Notes under the pieces: generated by a model
Databases searched by the model: none
What the model saw: the letters and a program-made list of their open reading frames with translations, nothing else
Told to the model about the DNA's origin: nothing
Position numbers and translations under genes: made by a program
In this document: positions 1-7,500 of the stretch, piece by piece
How the letters are laid out: the number at the start of each line of letters is the position of its first letter
How positions within the stretch are numbered: the first letter of the stretch is position 1
Source: a virus
Reading direction: 5' to 3' (one strand)
Virus record (IMG/VR): IMGVR_UViG_3300034418_006661
Coordinates: 1 to 45,360 of that record
DNA length: 45,360 bases

Positions 1-1068
1 TCCATACACTGTGTTCAACAGCAACAAGTCAGTGGCACCTATAATGCCGTCTTTATTAAGATCGCACTGAGGACAACCGTCTTCAGCTGGTTCACCAAAT
101 TCAGCTAACAACATCAGCAGATCGTTCGTTCCAACAACAAGGTCTCCGTTAAAGTCACCCCAGCAGAATGGAATCTCATCGATCAGCGTTGGTCTCTCTA
201 CAACAACCCAGTTGTGCATGTACAGGAACTGACCATACGTGAAGGCTGTCCTGCATGAGTCGATGTAATAGTCCATGTGGTTGTTATGGACGTAGTCAGC
301 CCATGGTCTATCTGGATTATAAGTTGTTGGGCACCAAGGAGATACACAGCTGTAGTTTACTTTTGTTGGCGGTGTGTCACAGACGTTATCATGTATCTGT
401 GTACAGTCAGCATCAGCATCTTCTCCGCAGTTGTCTACGCCCTGAAAGACATGGTACAGCCCAAGGTAGTGGCCTACCTCATGAACGAGCGTCTTGTTCT
501 CAGCCCTGTTGTAGATCAGGTAGTCACCGTCAACACCAAAGACATTGGTCTGCACCCACACTCCATCCGCACCGTTAAAACTTATAGGTCTCCTCCAGGC
601 AAACCCAAGTATACCACCGCACATGTCAGGCAGAACGTGTACGTTCATGATCTCATCCCTGTTCCAAGATACCTCCTCACCAAGGTCAAGTGTTCTGTAA
701 CTGGCAGGAGCACAAGCCTCACCTGTAGCCAATGGAGCGCCAGCCTCACTCTCGTCAAGGTCATGGTACTCAACAGCAAGTAGGTCAAAGTCAAAGAGGT
801 ACTCAGCAAACTGTTCGTTTAGGTTCGCAATAGCGTTCTCCGCATGCTCCTGTGGTATCTGGCTGTAGCTGAAAGAATCCGTGTGGTGGATGTGTACGAC
901 TGTCTTTATCGTCTTCCAGAAAACATTCTCAGACTCTGTCATGTCCAAGAACTGACTGATGTAAACGCCATCCTCCTCTGGGGTCCAGCAGATGTTTGAG
1001 TCTATCTGGCCCCAAGAAGTAAGGCTGTAACCTGACAAAAATATTAAGATTAAACTAAGCTGTTTCAT
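1..1068 (-). CDS. Secreted M43 (pappalysin/cytophagalysin-like) metalloprotease with dockerin-like tail, 3' partial
   Basis: Reading the minus strand from the ATG at 1068 gives 356 codons with no stop before the window edge, so the C-terminus is missing. Residues 1-21 look like a Sec signal peptide (MKQ, then hydrophobic LSLILIFLSG, cleavage near SWG-Q). The zinc motif HEVGHYLGLYH is at residues 196-206 and fits HExxHxxGxxH. The Met-turn NHMDYYIDSC is at about 263-272, followed by FTYGQ, the classic M43B ending. Cysteines between them (CDTPP, CVSPWC) also fit the family. After the catalytic domain come two dockerin-like calcium loops, DFNGDLVVGTNDLL (about 305) and DLNKDGIIGATDLL (about 336). 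The start overlaps the stop of the upstream holin as ATGA, so the two are probably translated together. The expected activity is a zinc endopeptidase exported from the host; its substrate is unknown. The family call is strong, the role is inference. Confidence 0.88.
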   Translation of the reverse strand, partial: MKQLSLILIFLSGYSLTSWGQIDSNICWTPEEDGVYISQFLDMTESENVFWKTIKTVVHIHHTDSFSYSQIPQEHAENAIANLNEQFAEYLFDFDLLAVEYHDLDESEAGAPLATGEACAPASYRTLDLGEEVSWNRDEIMNVHVLPDMCGGILGFAWRRPISFNGADGVWVQTNVFGVDGDYLIYNRAENKTLVHEVGHYLGLYHVFQGVDNCGEDADADCTQIHDNVCDTPPTKVNYSCVSPWCPTTYNPDRPWADYVHNNHMDYYIDSCRTAFTYGQFLYMHNWVVVERPTLIDEIPFCWGDFNGDLVVGTNDLLMLLAEFGEPAEDGCPQCDLNKDGIIGATDLLLLNTVYG

Positions 1069-1514
1069 GCTTTTTTGTTCGTTGATGTCTTCTCTATCGT
1101 CCTTCCTGCGAAGTATGCGCCGAACACAGTAAGCATCAGGACCTGAAGCAAATCTATGAAGTTTTCACGCGGCAGAAATTCTTCTGACACTGCATCCCAG
1201 ATAGTTACAGCCATAAAAAACACAAGGAGAGCGATCATTATACTGGGTCTGATAAGCTTTGCAAGTTGCACATCACTAGACATATCCGCCTCCCACCTGC
1301 GGGTAACAGCCTCCTGTCTTGCGATCTCAACCTGCGATGCCAGCTTCTCAAACTCTAGCTTGTCCTGAGCTGATATGTCAGGGTCGCTGTCCACCAGACG
1401 CTTCACTATGCCAAGGACACCTTGGTCAGGAAGCACGTCACCAGCTATGTCAAGCACCTTGGGTGCCTTCTCCTTCAGCCAGCTCTTTAGTTTACTCTCC
1501 TCTGATTTGCTCAT
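1065..1514 (-). CDS. GTA-type 3TM holin-like protein
   Basis: This 149-residue protein has an amphipathic basic N-terminus (SWLKEKAPKVLDIAG), a charged helical middle and the signature RRWEADMSSD just before hydrophobic segments at about residues 87-108 (IRPSIMIALLVFFMAVTIW) and 118-138 (IDLLQVLMLTVFGAYFAG). A WEADM-type motif followed by an RP-containing membrane hairpin is typical of the 3TM holins described in gene-transfer agents and many phages. The likely role is to permeabilise the inner membrane at lysis. The start overlaps the end of the 2,888-residue protein by 23 nt, and the stop overlaps the metalloprotease start as ATGA. This places it in a lysis or late-exit position. No endolysin is visible nearby. 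Confidence 0.72.
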   Translation of the reverse strand: MSKSEESKLKSWLKEKAPKVLDIAGDVLPDQGVLGIVKRLVDSDPDISAQDKLEFEKLASQVEIARQEAVTRRWEADMSSDVQLAKLIRPSIMIALLVFFMAVTIWDAVSEEFLPRENFIDLLQVLMLTVFGAYFAGRTIEKTSTNKKA

Positions 1515-4500
1515 ATCTCTTGTTGAATGTCATCATTACCTTACGCTGTCTCTCCTCAATGTCATGGATGGTGTTCACCCTCTTCGTGTAGTTAGGTATC
1601 TCAGCTGCGTTCTTCCTAGCCTCTCTCAACACCTTCATCAGTTTCTCCGTCTCCTTGTACAGGTCTATGAGTGGACCAACACCTCTGTATCTCTCAAGCT
1701 TTGACATGTTCTTCTTCACCTCTGGGTCAAGAAGCTCGTTGTAAAGTTGCGCTGCCTCAGTAGCGTTCTTTCTGTACCTGTCGTAGTCGTAGTACCTAGA
1801 TGCGCTGCCGTAGATTTTATTCAGGAATATAATATCCGATGGCTCCACCTTAGCAAACTCCCCAGCCTGTACCATACCAGCGGCTGATGTTATCATGGTG
1901 CCAATCTGCGTGATGAACCTACCAGTACCACCCATGAAGTACTCAAAGATGTACCAGAACTTATCTGGGTTCTGATCGGTCACACCAGATGACGTGTACT
2001 TGGTGCCACCAAACACCTGATTGATCCACTTGAAGGTGTCCTGAACAGACTTAGGAGAGTAGAATCCCATCTCAGATTCTGACTTAGGTGTCATGAATGG
2101 GAGCTGTTCCCTTGCGATGCTGTTGCCGAAGTAACTCTCATTCAGTCCAGCCTCCAAGAATGGTTTGATTATGGTAGGAGCAACAGCCTTCAGACCGTAG
2201 TTGAACAGGGACTTAGACTGACCAAAGCTGATCGGAGAGAACGACCCCATGAAGCTGTTGAATAGGAACAAGCCTGCGTCATCTATGTCTCTGTGACCTG
2301 AGGACACAGTTGCTACTGCCTCTCCAAAGTTTGCGAAGATGTTGTAGCCGTAAGGCATCGGTATCTTCATATACTTCTCGCCATCGAGCATGATGACAAG
2401 GTTGCGTTCCTTGACGTAGTCTGGTATCTTGTTGTAGAACAACTCACCATCATCATCCTCATCACTCATAGCAAGGTTGATCATAGTAAGCATGGCGTTG
2501 GTAAGCACAAGACCCACAGCCGCACGTTGAGCATTGTTGGTTCTTTCGTAGAAGCTTCGCTCCTCACCGTTAGCCATCTTCTTTGGCTTGAGTCCAAGCA
2601 TGCTCTTACCAAACCTTGCTGTACCCTGTATACCAGCGTTGAAGAACAGGTACAGTGAACTCAATACACCGCTGTTCTCTCCGCTTCTGTTGAAGTTCAC
2701 GGTTATCTCCTTGGCAAGAGACGCAGCATCTTTTGCATCAAACCCTTTCTTCCTAGCCGCTATAAAGGTTGCGAGTCTCACGCTGTTCTCGAACGCATCG
2801 TTGATAGCCGTTACCTTGTCCTCAGCAAACCTCAACGGACCACCGAGCATCCTCACTAACTGCCTCATCTCACTGTCCTCATCAAGACCTTTCTTTAGCT
2901 TCTTGGCTACCGTCTCCAGTCTGTCTGCGTACGTCCATCCAGTCTTGCCGCCCTCAAGCTCAAACTCCTCTATGTACGAAGCCATATCAGCGTCTCCGAC
3001 CTTCCTGCCAAGGTTGTGCTTCATCAGTGCCCGAAGCGTACCGTTCCTTCCTAGTGAGTTCTTAGCTATGTATGTGGACAGATACTTACCATCCAGACCA
3101 GCGAGATCCTTCTCAGCAAGAGCATTGAAGGTTGCCGCCTGTATGTCCCTCAAGAAGTTTACGATAGTGAACGCAGGGTCAAGTGTGGTGAATGCCTTGC
3201 GGAGCCAGTTGGTCATTGGCGATATCTTAGACAGCAAGCCAAGGCTCTGAGTACCCATGTTCTTGAGTGTTTGAGCGTGTGACTTGTTGTCAAACCTGAT
3301 GTACAACTTCTGACCGTTGATCCTCACAGCTACCGTGTGATCACCATCAGCCTTGTCAGTCACAGTCCATACATCCTTGTTGGGGTTGCTCTTGACCATG
3401 TTGTACATCGCCTGCATAGCCTTGTTCTTCTCCCCAGCTACGATAACAGCCTGAGCTTGGTGGATGACAGTTGCCACAGCGTTAGCCGCACGTGTTTGTC
3501 TTCCCTTTGCTTTCTTGACTATCTCTCCTGGTACGTGAAGCCCAGTACCACCATTTGGTGCTGACCCCTGATCCTCAAGGTTGAGCGTGTTCATCTCATC
3601 GGCGGCTCTTCCGTGAAGCGGAACGTAGTTCTGGTACAACTGATTCCATGAATCTACCCTAGCCTGTGGTTCCAATCCATAAGACACAAGGTTCTCCTGC
3701 GTCTGCTTCTGTATGTCACGAATCATACCAACGATCTGATCAAGCTCTCTCCTCAACTCTGGATCTGAGTCTACGTCGGATAGTATTTCTCTGGCCTCTT
3801 TCGTTGTCATACCACTACCAGCTTCATTAGGCTCCTCAACACCAGCCTCTACCTGATCGAAGTATATCTTCTCGTTTCTTTCCTCAGCATGCAGAGCCGT
3901 AAGGTACTGGTTGATATCAACGGAGTCAATGCCAGTCTCCTTCATGAAGTCTGTTATCTTCTTTACCGCAGTCTCCAACCTGATGAGCCTCTCACCAGTA
4001 CGCCCGTGCATGAGTTTCTCTGCCAGCATAAAGTTCTCAGCCCTTGACACCCCTCTGCCAGCGAACGACTCTATGTCTTTCTGGAGCATAAAGACTCTCC
4101 AGTACTTGTCGTAGTACTTGACCTTTATACCATCCATGGTGTTCTGGAACCATGTTCTCTCTCTCCTGCCCCACACAGCGTTAGGGTCAGAGGCATGAGT
4201 CACGTTATGCGGCTCACTAATCATGACCATAGACTCGTATATACGTGTCACCTCAGGTGTTAAGTCTCGATCAAGTGGCGAGCCTACGATGCCGAAGTAT
4301 ATGTCAAGGAGCCACTCTCTGAACTTCTCAAACACACCATTGAGCTTGCTGCTCTCTGTTGGTCCTTGGAATAGGAACCTCTCAAATCCCTCAGCAAAAG
4401 CCTCAGATGCATCTCTGTTCCATTCGCTGGTGCCAGCCCAGTCCATGACTGTCTGCTTCTCCTCATCGGTTAGGTAGTGCTCAAAGACGTGAGCCATCTC

Positions 4501-7500
4501 ATGGAGAGGCGATGTAACGTCAGGGTTAGTGAGCGCGTAGATAACAGCCTTACCATCCTCCATCGTCATGGCAGCTCTAGCGTCTTGGAACAGGACCATC
4601 GGGTCAGTGATCGGCTCATCGCTGAGCTTCTCTATCACCACACCAGTAGCTCCGAAGCTGTTGTCTTTGGTTACCTTGACCTTGTCACCAAGCAGCTGCT
4701 GCACGTACTCGACCAGCTCGTCACCATCAAATCCTTTCTGGAACACCTCCACTTCTTGGCCGCCACTCTTTCTGGTGATTATCAGTGAGTTATGTTCATC
4801 TCCTGGTACGGAGTTCTTGGCGTTAGCAACGTCACCCTTAAACTTCCTTGCCGACACGTAAGCCTTGCCACCTTGGTTAAGCTTGTTGTAGATGTCCACA
4901 ACGATTCTGTCCCTGATCGCTTTCGGTACAACATTAAGTACATTGAGAGAGACGATACCGTCGTACGTCTTGTTGATGTCTGCCTGGCTACCAAAAGTAA
5001 CCTTCCTGCGCCCCTTCCATCTCTCTGGGTTAGGTTCGTATGAGTCAACATCGAAGCCAAACACACCGCTCATGGCATCGGTACCAAGGCCAAGGCCAGC
5101 ACCGTAGTCCAGAACAGACTGAGGTTGTGACCCCATAAGTTTCTTAGCTGCCTTCACGTAGCTTCCTTGTGTGGTAGCTACCTGTGTCGTACCGCTGTTG
5201 TCATTGTACTTGCCGTCCTGAAGCTTGGCCTTTGACTCAGGTTTCATTATGCTGAGTATCTTAGACACACCTGTTGACGGAGGGAACAGACTATCACTCT
5301 TCTTTCCTAGGGGGGATTGTCTTCCTGGTCTGTTTGCTATGGTCTCGTATGACTTTGCGTCCTTAAGCAGGTGGACCACTGGCTTGTCACCGTTGACTGT
5401 CTCGATAGCGAACGGATAAGACTCGTGGCTTCTTCTTCCCTCACCCTTCGTATCAACAGCCCTGAAGGTATCGCCATTAGGATTCGCATCAACCTCCACC
5501 ACAGCATAGGCTACACCAGCCTGAGCTCCATCCTCAAACAGCTGATTTACAAAACCTTCCTGCAATGACCTAGCTACAGCTGTCATGACCTTACCAGCCG
5601 TAAGCTTTGTCTTCTTCTTGACCGTTGGATGGAGAACACTCTCCATGTCTGAAAAGTCCGCGAAGAACTCGTTCAGGAACTTCTTTTGATTCTCTGTACT
5701 CTGTTCGTTTATGGAGGTTACCATGTTGGTTATCAACCTCTCTATAAACTGTCTGCGCTGGTCGAAGCTTGAGTTGTCAGGATCCATCTTGTCTTGGATA
5801 ACCTGAATCATATCGTCAAACTTCATGCTCTTCTTTATAGGAGCTTTAAATACAATAGCCTTCTTCTTGCCAGTTGTTTTGTCTATGGTAACCTTCTCTT
5901 CTATATTGGACTGAAAGATAGCTGCTGATAGCATCTTCTTAGTGATCGGGTTCTTACTCTGATTGGCCTTCTCTACAAAGAGTTGTACTATGCCTCTGGC
6001 CGCAGTGGTGTTGGAGAACACCTTGGTAAGTGACCCAGTGGTTAGGACAAGCCTTACCTTCCCGTCTGTACTCATCTTCGCGAGCTTGTTGAGCTCACTC
6101 ACCATGCCACTCGCAGCTGATCTAGTCGATGCCCAGAAGTAATTCTCGTCAGCAAACTCTAGCGGATAGAAGACGCCACCGTCACCCTTGATAAGTTCCC
6201 TGTCTCCTATGGATATAGACCCAGAGAACATACCATCAGGTGCGTGGAAGATGACTGGCCCTTCAAAGTCATGAACAGACTTCTCGTTAACAGTCACACG
6301 ACCAGCCTTCATAAACTCTTGGAACTCAGGGGTATCTATAAGCATCGTCCGACTCTTACCAGTAGCTAGGTTGGTCATAGTCTTCTGGTACATAGCTGAG
6401 GCATGATCGTTAGCCTTCGTTGGATCCTCAGTGCTGGTCCACTCGATGGTCTTGTATATCTCTGCCTTGGATTTACCGCTCCTCAAAGCCATAGCACCAA
6501 CCATCCTGTCCATGATGATGGCTGCGTACTTAGCCTCCTTGTCACCAAGACCAAACACCTCCTTACCGATCTTAATCAGGTCCTTGACACCAGTAGCTTT
6601 TACTCTGTCTTTTTTCTCCTCAGGCTTCTGCTGGGCAGTACCATCACCCTTGCCAGACTGCATCTTCACCTCTGGCCCCTGAGCTTTTTTAAGCTTACGG
6701 TTGACAGCAGCTAATTCTCTCTTGACCTCTTTAATGTCGTCCTTGTACGAATCGACCGTGTCATCATGGTCGTTCTTCAGATCAACAAGCTTACCCTCCT
6801 TCAGTTCGTCTATAGCCTCAGTCTTCTCCTCCTTGGACATGTTCTTGTCCTTCCTGATCTTAGCTATCTCTTCCTTGATCTTTGCGACCTCCTCCTTGTA
6901 GTTCCCCTTCTCTATCTCTATCTCTTCTTGTAACTCTTCTATTTTGTACTCGCCGTAATCCTTCTCAGCTTGAAGTTGAGCAAGCTCTTGATCACTGGCT
7001 TTCTTGGCTGGTGCCTTCTTTTTAGGTGCAGCCTTCTTGGCAGCTGGCTGTGCAGGAGCAGCTTCATCAAACATGCTATCACCAACATACTCACCAATTG
7101 TTTGATTGGCTTCTGTCTCTGATGGCCTGTATAAACCAGACTCATCAACGTATACATCGGTGCCATCTGGCACATACAAAGACACACCTTCTTGCGGAGA
7201 TCCAGCTACTCTTCTGTATTTCTTTCCAGTTTTCTTGTCCGTCACCAGAGGCATGTTCTCAGTGTCTACTTTCTTGTTCTTCGGTGCCTCCTGTGTTGGT
7301 TTCTCTTTCTTCTTCTGCTTGGGTGGCTCTGGTTGTTTTTCCTCCTTCTTCTGTTGAGCCTGTTGTCTTTGACGTTCCTTTACTCTTCTCTCATACTCCT
7401 CCATGCCAGCCTTGGTTACTGGCTGTTGGGGAGTGGCTTGTTCAGCTTGTTGAGTATCTGGAGTCGTTTCTTGAGCGGCAGTTTGTTCAGCAGCTCTAGC

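Noticed and set aside
277-783. Plus-strand open frame of 168 codons
   Set aside because: It lies antisense to the metalloprotease, whose frame has a signal peptide and full catalytic motifs.
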